From: Clostridiaceae bacterium
Lineage (GTDB): Bacteria; Bacillota; Clostridia; Acetivibrionales; DUMB01
Reading direction: 5' to 3'
Assembly (NCBI GenBank): GCA_012840085.1
Contig: DUMB01000011.1
Span: forward strand, 1-64,000
DNA length: 64,000 nt
The position numbers were made by a program, and so were the translations under genes. The notes below the pieces were generated by a model, which ran no database searches, had not been told where the DNA came from, and saw only the letters and a program-made list of their open reading frames with translations. Below, piece by piece: positions 53,237 through 62,900 of the stretch (positions are counted from its first letter, which is position 1; each line of letters begins with the position of its first letter).

Positions 53237-54241
53237 ATGAGGGTAAACATAAAGCAAGTGGCCGAAGCTGCAAAGGTTTCTACTGCCACAGTATCTCATG
53301 TAATTAACAATACTCGTTATGTATCTGAAGAAACCAGAAACAGAGTTCTTGCAGCTCTTAAGGAACTCAATTACCGTCCCAGCAATATTGCAAGAAGTTT
53401 ACGCACTCAAGAGACCAAGACTATTGGCTTGCTTATGCCTATCATGGTTTATAGTTCTTTTGACTATTACTTCATGTTAGTAGCACATGGTATTCGTTCA
53501 ACATTGAAAGAAAAAGGTTACAGTCTCATTTTGGGTAGTTCTGGAAACTCAAAAGAATGTGAAATAGAACAAATTGAATCTTTCATTACTCAACGGATTG
53601 ACGGACTTATCATACTCCCCACAGAAAGTGACAGCGACTATCTGAGCAATACACTAAAAGGCAATTTCCCGGTTGTATTTATCGATCGTAGGGCAAAAGG
53701 CTGCAAAGGCGATTGCGTGTTGGCTGATAACTTTCAAGGTTCTTATGATGCCGTTACTGCTCTTATTAATAAGGGGCACAGAAAGATAGGCTTTATTACA
53801 AATAATCTAAAAGCAACCACTATTGAAGAAAGAATAACAGGTTACAAAAAAGCATTAACCGACCATGGTATAAAAGTAGATGAATCGCTAATGAGGTTTG
53901 GCGATTATACATATGAAACGGGTTATATGCTTATGAAGGATCTGTTGGAAAAAGAAAAAGAAATAACTGCTGTATTTATAGCTGATAACCTCCTTACTAT
54001 GGGATCGTTGGAGTATTTGTATGAAATTAATAAGAAAATTCCTGAAGAAATAGCAATTATTAGCTTTGATGATTTTGAATGGGAGAGGATTATTACACCG
54101 CCGCTTTCTGTTGTAAAACAGCCACCTTTTGAAATAGGGCAAAAAGCAGCAGAAGTACTATTAGAAAGGTTAAGTAATCCTGATAAGCCATATACTGAAT
54201 ATCGTCTGCCTACTGAGCTGGTTGTCCGAAAATCATTCTAG
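53237..54241 (+). CDS. LacI-family transcriptional regulator
   Basis: The protein is 334 residues. The HTH at 1-25 is 'NIKQVAEAAKVSTATVSHVI', with hinge 'YRPSNIARSLR'. A periplasmic-binding-like sensor follows: 'TKTIGLLMPIMVYSSFDYY', 'VVFIDRRAKGCKGDCVLADN', 'AIISFDDFEWERIITPPLSVVKQP'. AGGAGC precedes ATG 53237. It precedes the URO-D/ABC/mannosidase genes in the same direction and is the likely local regulator, with an imported sugar as inducer. Confidence 0.94.
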   Translation: MRVNIKQVAEAAKVSTATVSHVINNTRYVSEETRNRVLAALKELNYRPSNIARSLRTQETKTIGLLMPIMVYSSFDYYFMLVAHGIRSTLKEKGYSLILGSSGNSKECEIEQIESFITQRIDGLIILPTESDSDYLSNTLKGNFPVVFIDRRAKGCKGDCVLADNFQGSYDAVTALINKGHRKIGFITNNLKATTIEERITGYKKALTDHGIKVDESLMRFGDYTYETGYMLMKDLLEKEKEITAVFIADNLLTMGSLEYLYEINKKIPEEIAIISFDDFEWERIITPPLSVVKQPPFEIGQKAAEVLLERLSNPDKPYTEYRLPTELVVRKSF

Positions 54242-54680
54242 TAGAGTGAAATATTGTTAGCATTGATATTGTGCTCATATAAATCACATAATATTTCTTG
54301 CTAAAATGACAGAATTAACTAGTAATTCGGGTGTATAAGCAATTCAGCAGTGCATAATGGTTTCGGGGGTGGTAAGGTCGTCAATATAAACATACTCATA
54401 AAGTAGAGATTTTAATTCTCAGGTTGGTAATAGTGCTTGAGATAATACTAAGGTATGTAGCTTTATTGTCTCAAAATAATGCAAGTCTGTTGCAATCTCA
54501 AGTAGTGTATTTGTTTCAGTATTGTTTCGTCTCTTTTTGGCCTAAACTTCGCAAAAAATTTTTCTTGCTGAGATTTTACTTCGTGGTTTTACTTCATGTT
54601 TTGTTTTACAAATAAATAAAAATTTACCATAACAAAATTTCATCTTGCAATATACACCAATGATGTTTTACCCTAATATA

Positions 54681-54703
54681 AACAGGTCTAATTAGGACTT
54701 GTT
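54681..54703. promoter_or_regulatory. Inverted repeat upstream of the operon
   Basis: AACAGGTC (54681-54688) and GACTTGTT (54696-54703) are complementary in 7 of 8 positions with a 7-bp spacer. It differs from the LacI sites at 53138-53212, so another regulator is possible. Confidence 0.45.
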
Positions 54704-54718
54704 GTCTGGTGTTAAATT

Positions 54719-54734
54719 ATAACAAAAATGTTAT
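54719..54734. promoter_or_regulatory. Small palindrome before the operon start
   Basis: ATAACA (54719-54724), AAAA, TGTTAT (54729-54734). It is 33 bases before the first gene and could be an operator or part of the promoter. Confidence 0.35.
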
Positions 54735-54767
54735 TATTTACTAATTAATATTAAGGAGGTAAGTATT

Positions 54768-55985
54768 ATGACTTCTCGTGAAAGAGTGAGAATGGCTTTA
54801 AGACATCAGGAACCTGATAAGGTGCCAATTGACTTTGGTGGTATGAGATCTACAGGAATCAGTGCAATGGCTTATAACAAATTGAAAGAATATCTTGGAA
54901 TAAAAGGTGGAGTAACAAAGTTATATGATATTCAACAGCAGTTGGCAGAGCCCGAACTTGAAATAGTTGACATGATGGGTGGCGACGTCGTTCAGTTGCA
55001 CAGGCTTGAACCTTCCTTTGGAATCAAGATTGACAGGTGGAAACCGGGCAAGTTACCTGATGGTTCCGATTGTATAGAACCTTATGACCTTAATCCTGTT
55101 GTTAACGAAAAGGGCGGTCTGGATATAAAAGCAGGAGATACTGTTATTGCAACAATGCCCAAAGGTGGATATTACTATGATGTAGTATACCATGCATATG
55201 AGAATGTAGAAACAAAAGAAGATATAGATAAACTTCCGGTGCCCGTTATTACTGATGAAGAGTTGGAATACCTCAGAAAAGAAGCAAAGAGGCTGTATGA
55301 AACAACCGATAAAGCTATACTTGGCGCTTTCGGTGGAAATATTTTTGAAATGGGACAGGTCGAATGGGGTTATGAAAAATACTTCAGCATGCTCGCTCTG
55401 GAACCTGAATTGATGCACTACTATCATCAGAGACTTGCAGATGCATGGTTGGTAGCTTTGGAAAGATACCTGGGTGCTGTAGGAGAGTATATAGACGTAA
55501 TCCAGTTTGGCGATGACCTTGGAACACAGCTAAATTCCCAGATTTCAGTAGATATGTACAGAGAAATGATTAAACCTTATCACAAGGTCCAATATCAATA
55601 TGTAAGGAAGAATTATCCTAATGTAAAAGTATTCTTGCATTGCTGCGGAGCTATCTATAATCTGATACCTGATCTTATTGATGCCGGTGTTGAAGTACTC
55701 AATCCTGTTCAGCTTTCTGCTAAAGGAATGGATCCCGTACGATTAAAGCAAGAGTTTGGTAAAGATCTGGTATTCTGGGGTGCTGGCTGCAATACGCAGA
55801 CAACTGCTACTTTCGGAACTGTTGATGAAGTTGCAGCTGAAGTTGAAAAATATATGAAAATTTTTGCACCAGGTGGAGGTTTCGTATTTACGCAGATACA
55901 CAACATTCAAGTGAATGTGCCACCTGAAAACGTAGTAGCAATTTATGAAACTGCCAAGAAGTTTAGAAACTATCCGGTAGTTTAA
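54768..55985 (+). CDS. URO-D/MtaA-like methyltransferase-family protein
   Basis: The protein is 405 residues with AAGGAGG before ATG. The uroporphyrinogen-decarboxylase fold begins 'TSRERVRMALRHQEPDKVPIDFGG'. Zn-ligand positions of the MtaA/MtbA methyltransferase branch are kept: His291 and Cys293 in 'FLHCCGAI', and Cys341 in 'WGAGCNTQ'. True heme-pathway HemE lacks these, and no heme genes are near. Methyl-group transfer to a corrinoid or thiol acceptor is therefore plausible (inference). It opens the sugar-import operon, suggesting a substrate derived from the imported glycoside. No corrinoid protein is in the window. Confidence 0.8.
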   Translation: MTSRERVRMALRHQEPDKVPIDFGGMRSTGISAMAYNKLKEYLGIKGGVTKLYDIQQQLAEPELEIVDMMGGDVVQLHRLEPSFGIKIDRWKPGKLPDGSDCIEPYDLNPVVNEKGGLDIKAGDTVIATMPKGGYYYDVVYHAYENVETKEDIDKLPVPVITDEELEYLRKEAKRLYETTDKAILGAFGGNIFEMGQVEWGYEKYFSMLALEPELMHYYHQRLADAWLVALERYLGAVGEYIDVIQFGDDLGTQLNSQISVDMYREMIKPYHKVQYQYVRKNYPNVKVFLHCCGAIYNLIPDLIDAGVEVLNPVQLSAKGMDPVRLKQEFGKDLVFWGAGCNTQTTATFGTVDEVAAEVEKYMKIFAPGGGFVFTQIHNIQVNVPPENVVAIYETAKKFRNYPVV

Positions 55986-56108
55986 CCTTCAAGCAGTTTA
56001 ATCGCTAATTAGTTCATTCATCAATTAGTTAAGCATCAATTAGTTTAACTGACCATCATTTTAGCTGCCCTATTGTTTTTAACTATCCAGTCATTTAAAG
56101 TGCCTTTA

Positions 56109-56172
56109 ACAAGTTGATATAGTTGATAAGTTGATATAAAAGTTGATTCAACTTTAGACTATATCAACTTGT
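56109..56172 (+). promoter_or_regulatory. Intercistronic hairpin between URO-D and SBP genes
   Basis: ACAAGTTGATATAG (56109-56122) pairs with CTATATCAACTTGT (56159-56172), perfect 14 bp. An inner AAGTTGA/TCAACTT hairpin is at about 56140-56154. There is no T-run. It may stabilise or separate the solute-binding-protein mRNA. Confidence 0.55.
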
Positions 56173-56209
56173 AAAAGAATAATTATATTCATAATTAGGA
56201 GGTATGGCT

Positions 56210-57289
56210 ATGGCAAAGAAAGTCCTAGCAATTCTACTACTCATGTTTTTTGTTCTCAGTATGGCAGTAGGTTGTGCTCAGAAGGAAACAAATCAGCCCG
56301 CAAATCAGACATCAAAGACAGATGAAACATCAAAAGCAGACGAGACGGCAAAAACTGACGGAGCAGAGCAAACTTCGGGCAAGAAGATTAAAATCGGTTA
56401 TGTTTGCAACTTTATGAACGCTGAATGGTATCAGAACGTTATTAAAGGTGCAAAACATAAAGCTGCACAATTAGGCGTAGATATCGATGTGGCAGATGCC
56501 AACAACGACAGTGCACAACAGGTATCCTTTGCAGAGAACCTGATGGCTCAGGGGATAGATGTACTTGCATTGACTCCTGTTGATGCCAAGACCTTAAAAC
56601 CTGTAATTGAATCAGCAAAAGCAAAGGGTATAGCGGTAGTAACTGAATCAAACCCGGTAGGCGGCGAAGCTACTACAGTCGGTGCTGACAACAAAGCTGC
56701 AGGAAAAATGGCAGGCCTGTGGATGGGTGAATATGCAAAGAAAAACAACATGGAACTCAAATTGCTCATAGTTGGATTCCCGAACTTTGAAGACTGCCGA
56801 CTCAGAGTTGAAGGATTCAAAGAAGGTCTTGAAGAGACTGGCGCAAAATACACCATTAAACAGGAAGTTGACTCACAAGGCCTGAAGGAAAAAGCCCTTG
56901 CAGTGTCTACAGATGCTTTGACAGCAAATCCTGATATTAATGCTATATTCGGAATTAATGATGACTCTACACAGGGCGCTATTCAAGCATACAAATCCTC
57001 AGGATTGGATATGAGCAAACTTGTAGCAGTAGGCTTTGGACTTGAAGGATCAGTCGGACGTGAAGCACTTCTTAATAATACTCCTATAAAAGCTGAACTT
57101 GCCATGTTCCCGGAATATGTCGGCGCTTTACTCGTTGAGTCTTGTGTAAAAGCATATAACGGCGAGAAGCTTCCTGAACGTTTGGTAACTCCGACAACCA
57201 TGATTACACCTGACACATACAAAGACTTCTACAAGCAGGAAGGCAATGACTGGATGTTAGACTTTAGTGCGGTAGAAGCAATCAAGTAA
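56210..57289 (+). CDS. Sugar ABC transporter substrate-binding lipoprotein
   Basis: The protein is 359 residues from ATG 56210 (AGGAGG seven bases upstream; ATG 56204 is one base from it). It has a signal peptide with lipobox 'AVGC' (Cys22). A linker of repeated 'TSKTDETSKADETAKTD' type follows, then an RbsB-like fold: 'KIGYVCNFMNAEWYQNVIKGAKHKAAQLGVDI', 'ALTPVDAKTLKPVI', 'INAIFGINDDSTQGAIQAYKSSG'. It captures a sugar outside the membrane for the permease and ATPase encoded next. Confidence 0.93.
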   Translation: MAKKVLAILLLMFFVLSMAVGCAQKETNQPANQTSKTDETSKADETAKTDGAEQTSGKKIKIGYVCNFMNAEWYQNVIKGAKHKAAQLGVDIDVADANNDSAQQVSFAENLMAQGIDVLALTPVDAKTLKPVIESAKAKGIAVVTESNPVGGEATTVGADNKAAGKMAGLWMGEYAKKNNMELKLLIVGFPNFEDCRLRVEGFKEGLEETGAKYTIKQEVDSQGLKEKALAVSTDALTANPDINAIFGINDDSTQGAIQAYKSSGLDMSKLVAVGFGLEGSVGREALLNNTPIKAELAMFPEYVGALLVESCVKAYNGEKLPERLVTPTTMITPDTYKDFYKQEGNDWMLDFSAVEAIK

Positions 57290-57306
57290 ATTCCAGGAGT
57301 ACTAAG

Positions 57307-57355
57307 GATAAAAGGTTTGGAAATTGCCTGATGACAGTTCTCCAAACCTTTTATC
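57307..57355 (+). promoter_or_regulatory. Stable hairpin after the SBP gene
   Basis: GATAAAAGGTTTGGA (57307-57321) is perfectly complementary to 57341-57355 (15 bp). No T-run follows on the plus strand, so it is probably an mRNA-stabilising or partial-termination element giving more binding protein than permease. Confidence 0.6.
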
Positions 57356-57418
57356 AAAAAAATATGTAAAATTGCTTTTTCAGCCTGAGACAATTATAGA
57401 AAGGTAGGCAATAATCAT

Positions 57419-58408
57419 ATGGAAAAAACAAGTAAGGGACATTTCTTTAAATCTATAACAAGGTTTGAACAGGCTGCTCTAGTTATAGCATTACTTGCTA
57501 TATGCATTGTATTTAGTATTCTGTCCAGTAGTTTTATGACCGTACTTAATATTACAAACGTATTAAGACAAGTATCTCTGATGGTCATAGCGGGTATAGG
57601 CATGGTGTTGCTGCTGCTTTTAGGTGAAATTGACATCAGTGTAGGCTCTTTACAAGCTGCCGTCGGAATTGCCTCAGTTACTGTGCTTAACGCTACCGGG
57701 AGTATTATACTGGCCCTGTTGGCCGCACTTGCCACCGGGGTTGTATCAGGGCTTTTAAACGGCATAATTGTAACAAAGGGAGGAGTTAATTCATTCATAG
57801 CAACATTGGGTACAATGGCCATTATAAGGGGCATCGGAATGGTTGTAACAAAAGCAGTGTCTATTCCGGTCAGAGTACCTGAATTCGCTGAAATTGGTGC
57901 AGGACAGCTCTTCGGGATACCTGTACCGGTAATAATCAGTGCAGCTCTCGTTATATTTTTCTATTTCGTATTAAATCATACAATTTTTGGTAGGCAAATC
58001 TATGCTATCGGCGGAAATAGTGAAGCCGCAAAGCTTGCAGGCCTTCCCGTTCAAAAAATAAAGCTTCAGGTGTTTGTACTGGCTGGTGTTCTTTTTGCAC
58101 TCAGTGCATTCATACTTGCTTCCAGGCTTGATGCAGGTCAGCCTATAGCCGGTCAGGGATTTGAAATGCAGGTTATAGCAGCCGTTATCTTGGGAGGCGT
58201 AAGCATGTCCGGAGGAAACGGAACACTTTCAGGTGCACTTTTAGGCATGCTCATACTTGGAGTTATACAAAATGGATTGGTGCTGCTCAATGTTTCATCT
58301 TTTTATCATGATATAGTTCGTGGCGCAGTCATAATATTAGCGGTATATCTTGATGAAAGGCGCAAGAAAAATGCTGCAAAACAACTTCTGAGATCAAGTA
58401 ATAAGTAA
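57419..58408 (+). CDS. Sugar ABC transporter permease (RbsC family)
   Basis: The protein is 329 residues with eight to ten TM helices. It has 'LGEIDISVGSLQAAVGIASV', 'GLLNGIIVTKGGVNSFIATLGTMAIIRGI', 'GGNSEAAKLAGLPVQKIKLQVF' and the coupling-loop region 'VILGGVSMSGGNGTLSGALLG'. AAGGTAGG lies ten bases before ATG 57419. It forms the membrane homodimer of an Rbs-type importer. The ATPase gene starts 15 bases downstream. Confidence 0.94.
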   Translation: MEKTSKGHFFKSITRFEQAALVIALLAICIVFSILSSSFMTVLNITNVLRQVSLMVIAGIGMVLLLLLGEIDISVGSLQAAVGIASVTVLNATGSIILALLAALATGVVSGLLNGIIVTKGGVNSFIATLGTMAIIRGIGMVVTKAVSIPVRVPEFAEIGAGQLFGIPVPVIISAALVIFFYFVLNHTIFGRQIYAIGGNSEAAKLAGLPVQKIKLQVFVLAGVLFALSAFILASRLDAGQPIAGQGFEMQVIAAVILGGVSMSGGNGTLSGALLGMLILGVIQNGLVLLNVSSFYHDIVRGAVIILAVYLDERRKKNAAKQLLRSSNK

Positions 58409-58423
58409 AGGGGGGATAGCCTG

Positions 58424-59905
58424 ATGGAAGGGGAATTCTTACTTGAAGTAAAAGGGGTGCACAAACACTTTCCGGGTGTTCATGCATTGAACGGTGTGAA
58501 TTTTCAGTTAAGGAGGGGTGAAGTGCATGCCTTGGTAGGAGAAAACGGCGCAGGTAAATCCACATTGATAAAAATTATATCCGGGGTTCATAACATTGAT
58601 AATGGAGAATATCTCATTGAAGGTAAACCTGCGAATATCAGGACCCCTCACGAAGCAATAGAAAAGGGTATCAGTGTTATATACCAGGAATTAACTCTAA
58701 TACCCCATATGTCAATTGCCGAAAACATATTCTTTTCACACCTTCCCAACACCAGAGGCAAAGTTAATTGGAAAGAGGTATACGAGAAAACAAGGGAATT
58801 GATGTCCTATGTAGGATTGGACGAAAACCCACGTACGAAAGTAGGCTATCTGCCGGTTGCCAAACAGCAGCTTGTTGAAATAATAAAGGCGCTATCTGCT
58901 AATGCAAAAATAATTATAATGGATGAACCTACTTCTGCACTTAGTAATAATGAGATAGAAAACTTATGCCGTATTATAAAAGAACTTAAAAGTAAAGGAA
59001 TAGGAATTATTTATATATCACACAAACTGGATGAGATTCTTGAACTGTCTGACAGGATAACAGTATTAAGAGACGGGCAGTATATAGATACCGTAGAAAC
59101 CGCTGATGTTACCCAGGATAAGTTAGTATCGATGATGGTAGGCCGTGAATTAAAGGACATGTATCCCAGACAGGCTTGCGAACCGGGAGAAGTTGTTCTG
59201 GAAGTTAAAGGACTCACAACTGAAAAGGTATATGATGTTTCCTTCAATGTCCGGGCAGGCGAAATAGTCGGATTTTCCGGGCTAATGGGCGCTGGACGCA
59301 CAGAACTTGCACGTGCAATTATAGGTGCCGATAAAAGAATAAGCGGACAGGTTATCGTAAATGGCAAAGCTGTTCCTGCCGATGCAACGGATAAAGCATT
59401 GGAAATGGGCATTGGATATGTACCTGAAGACAGAAAAAATCATGGAATATTTGCTCAATGCTGTATAAGAAAAAATATGACAATATCAGCTCTCAAACAA
59501 TTTAAAAATACTGTAAAGATAAACCGGTCAAATGAAACTTTGTCAGTGAATAAAATGGTTGAAGACCTGCATATAAAAACTCCAAGCATTGAACAACTGA
59601 TATCAAAGCTAAGTGGTGGAAATCAGCAAAAGGTTATACTTGCACGCTTTCTCATGATGAATGGTATAAAAGTGCTTATTATTGACGAACCAACCAGAGG
59701 TATAGATGTTGGGGCAAAAGCGGAGATCTATAATATTTTGGATCAGCTGACCCATCAAGGGCTTGCCGTTGTTATGATATCATCTGAGATGCCTGAGATT
59801 CTGAGCATGTGTGACAGAATATACGTAATGAAAAAGGGCAGAGTTACGGCAGAATTCAAGCGTGGAGAAGCAACTCAGGAAAAACTTCTCAGCAAGGCAA
59901 TCTAA
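58424..59905 (+). CDS. Sugar ABC transporter double ATPase (RbsA family)
   Basis: The protein is 493 residues, two NBDs in tandem. The first has Walker A 'GENGAGKSTLIKII' (about 42-55), and Walker B 'IIIMDEPTSALS' preceded by a weak signature 'LPVAKQQLVEI'. The second has a degenerate Walker A 'GLMGAGRTELARA', full signature 'LSGGNQQKVILARFL' and Walker B 'VLIIDEPTRGIDVGAK'. This asymmetry is normal for RbsA/MglA. GGGGGG precedes ATG. It powers uptake with the permease and lipoprotein upstream. Confidence 0.95.
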   Translation: MEGEFLLEVKGVHKHFPGVHALNGVNFQLRRGEVHALVGENGAGKSTLIKIISGVHNIDNGEYLIEGKPANIRTPHEAIEKGISVIYQELTLIPHMSIAENIFFSHLPNTRGKVNWKEVYEKTRELMSYVGLDENPRTKVGYLPVAKQQLVEIIKALSANAKIIIMDEPTSALSNNEIENLCRIIKELKSKGIGIIYISHKLDEILELSDRITVLRDGQYIDTVETADVTQDKLVSMMVGRELKDMYPRQACEPGEVVLEVKGLTTEKVYDVSFNVRAGEIVGFSGLMGAGRTELARAIIGADKRISGQVIVNGKAVPADATDKALEMGIGYVPEDRKNHGIFAQCCIRKNMTISALKQFKNTVKINRSNETLSVNKMVEDLHIKTPSIEQLISKLSGGNQQKVILARFLMMNGIKVLIIDEPTRGIDVGAKAEIYNILDQLTHQGLAVVMISSEMPEILSMCDRIYVMKKGRVTAEFKRGEATQEKLLSKAI

Positions 59906-59949
59906 CGCTTCACAATCACGCATTATTATTGAAAAGGGGTGTATATAAA

Positions 59950-62900
59950 TTGAAACTAAAACTTGAACAGACGCAGAAATGGTTGAATGAAGCTCAGATG
60001 TTATTAAACAAGTTGTCTTCTTGCGGACAGCCAGGTGTATGCACTTTCAAGCAAGGAGACATAGAGGGGTGCGAAAGAGCTGACTACGATGACAGCGACT
60101 GGAAAAAGGTTATGGGAAAGGGAGTACCTATACCAGGGATATCTACTGATTCAGTTGCTGTAGAAAGTAAAAAAGAAGAGGAACTGGAAGTTTGCGACTG
60201 GTCAATGTATGACGGACCGGCTGCAATGAGGAAAAGGCTGGTAGTGCCTGAATATATAGAAGGTCTGCCTACAGAAGGTACAAAAGTTTATATTACGCTA
60301 ACAATGCTTGCTCCGTTGGATATCTATATTGACGGGACAAAAGTGGCAAGTTATAAGTACTGGGGAGATTCAAGACAATGTGAGTTGGTTGTAACAGAAG
60401 AACACAAGCCGGGTAAAGATTATGTTATTGTATTCAGGACCCCGCAAAATGATGGTGATGCTCATCTTGGAGTATATATCAACTATAGAGTAGTTGAAGA
60501 TGCCATGCTGGATTTGGCAACTGCTATTGAACAAATTAAATTTGCTACTGAGTTATACAAAAGAAACCAGGTGCCTGTTCTTAAGAAAGCCCTTTCAGAT
60601 CTCGATGCCCTATTGGCTACTGACTGTATTACAACCCGTAATTGGGCTGCCATTAATGATGTTATCGCAAAGATAGATGAAATACTTAAGCCTTTTGCAC
60701 CTTATGCAAAGGAATATAAAGTACATCTTATAGCACATGCACACATCGATATGAACTGGCTGTGGGATATGGAAGATACCATAGATATATGCCAAAGAGA
60801 TTTCAAGACTGTATGTGACATATTGGATGAGAATCCTGATATGCGCTTTTCCCAAAGCCAGGCTGCGGTTTATGACATTGTAAAAAAACATAATCCGAAA
60901 CTCTTTGAGAGAGTAAAGAAGAAGATAGCTGAAGGACAATGGGATATAACAGCAACCACATGGACAGAACATGACCTCAATATGTCAGGTGGTGAAATAT
61001 TTGCAAGGCATGCCCTGTTAACATCTAAATTTGTAAGAGAGGAATTGCAGGGAAAACTTTCCGAAGTATGTTGGGAACCTGACACTTTTGGTCATCCTGC
61101 TTCAACACCGAACATTCTATCAAAGATGGGTGTAAAGTATTATTATCATTTCCGTGAAGGCCGGAAATACCCACTATACTGGTGGGAAGGCACAGATGGT
61201 TCAAGAGTGCTTGACTTCTGCTTTGGCCCGTACAATAATGCGTTGAGGCCTGCAAACATAATGCCTGCAGTTATGGAGTTCCTTAAGTTTTACGGAATGA
61301 AGACATCAATGTTTGTTTATGGAGTCGGAGACCACGGTGGCGGACCAACACGGGAAGATGTACGCATTAAGAGGTATCTCGATAAGAAACCTGCTTTGCC
61401 GGAATTGATATTCAGTACAACCCACAGTTTTTTTGAGGCAGCGCTGGAAGAAAAAACTGATTATCCTGTGTACAAAGGAGAACAGAATTTTATATTCGAA
61501 GGCTGCTATACTACTAAAACTACAATTAAGAAACTGCTGAGGCATGGAGAGGCAAGGCTGCTGGATGCAGAGGCTGTAATGGCCTATGCCAAGGCTTTGG
61601 GTAACGATGTAAGCAAAGAAAATGAGATGGCAATGGAAGCATGGAAGAAAGTTGCATTTAATGGATTCCATGATATTTCCTGTGGCTGTAATATTAATGC
61701 CGGTAACGAATATGATTATAAAATTGGCGAGGAAGCTATAGATACTGGTAAATCAATATCATCAAGAATTTTGGATGCAATGGCAAAAGACAAAGCCGGC
61801 AGCAAAACATTAACAGTTTTCAACCAATTAGCTTTTGAACGCGATGACGTAGTAGAGGTAGAACTGCCTGAGGGTGTTTCAGGAAATTGCCTGATAGATG
61901 AAGATGGAAATTGCATACCTGCTCAAACAGCAGGCAATAAACTCGTTTTTGTAGCAAAATCCCTGCCTGCTTTGGGCTACAAGAAATACAGACTTGAAAC
62001 TAAAGATATTTGCTGCCGCAATAACGATGTTAAAGCGAAAATGGCTTATGGTGTTGCTGATGGAAGTGTCTGCTCACTGGAAAGTGACCGCTACATTCTT
62101 GAAGTATCTGCACGTACCGGTACAATAGTTACACTTTATGACAAGGTGGAAAAAAGAGATGTGCTGAAGAGACTCAGAGGCGAGCCTGAAGTAATATATG
62201 CCTTCAAAGCCGAGAAGAGCAGTAATCTGCTGCAGATGTTCTACGAAGAACCACATATAATGTCAGCATGGATTATTGGAAATAAATTTGAGATGAAAAA
62301 TCTCATACAGACTCCCAATATTGAGTTGGTGGACTGCGGTCCGGTAAAGGCAACACTTAAAATATCAAGAAAATATAACAAAACAACAATAGACCAATTT
62401 ATAACAGTATATAATGGTTTCGACCGTGTTGACTTTGCTATTGACATAGACTGGCAGGAGAGAGGCTACTATAAGGAATCAGTACCATTCCTCCGTGTGG
62501 GCTTTACTACATCACTGGAAACACCGGTATATACTTATGAAACTCCTTTGGGCTGGATTGACAGGGATCAACAAGGCGTAGATTTGCCGTCATTAAGGTT
62601 TGTAAACCTTTATGAGAATGGAAGAGGCGTAAGTTTATACAACGATTGCAAATTTGGATTTTCAGTAGAAGGCGGCAGCGTATATATGGCGCTAGTAAGA
62701 GGTTCTTATTCTCCTGATGCAATGCCTGACTGCGGCCCGACTAGTGCAAAATACGCCATAAGGCCATATAGCGGAGAAAAAGACATGCCGGGTGTTGTAA
62801 GAGGAGCGGCTGCTTTCAATCATCCACTGCTGGCTGTATGGGGAGAATTAGATGCAAGCAGTTCCGGTAAAGCCGGAGGACTGATCCATGTATCCGAACC

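Larger units (their letters stand above)
54242..54767 (+). other. Regulatory gap between LacI and the sugar operon
   Basis: I accept no gene here. Two inverted repeats (54681-54703 and 54719-54734) lie upstream of the operon's AAGGAGG. The 63-codon frame at 54424 starts at a poor TTG and has no ribosome binding site. Confidence 0.5.

Noticed and set aside
54424..54615. 63-codon ORF between the LacI and URO-D genes
   Set aside because: Starts at TTG without a ribosome binding site, hydrophobic random-looking sequence in AT-rich DNA, no family resemblance.
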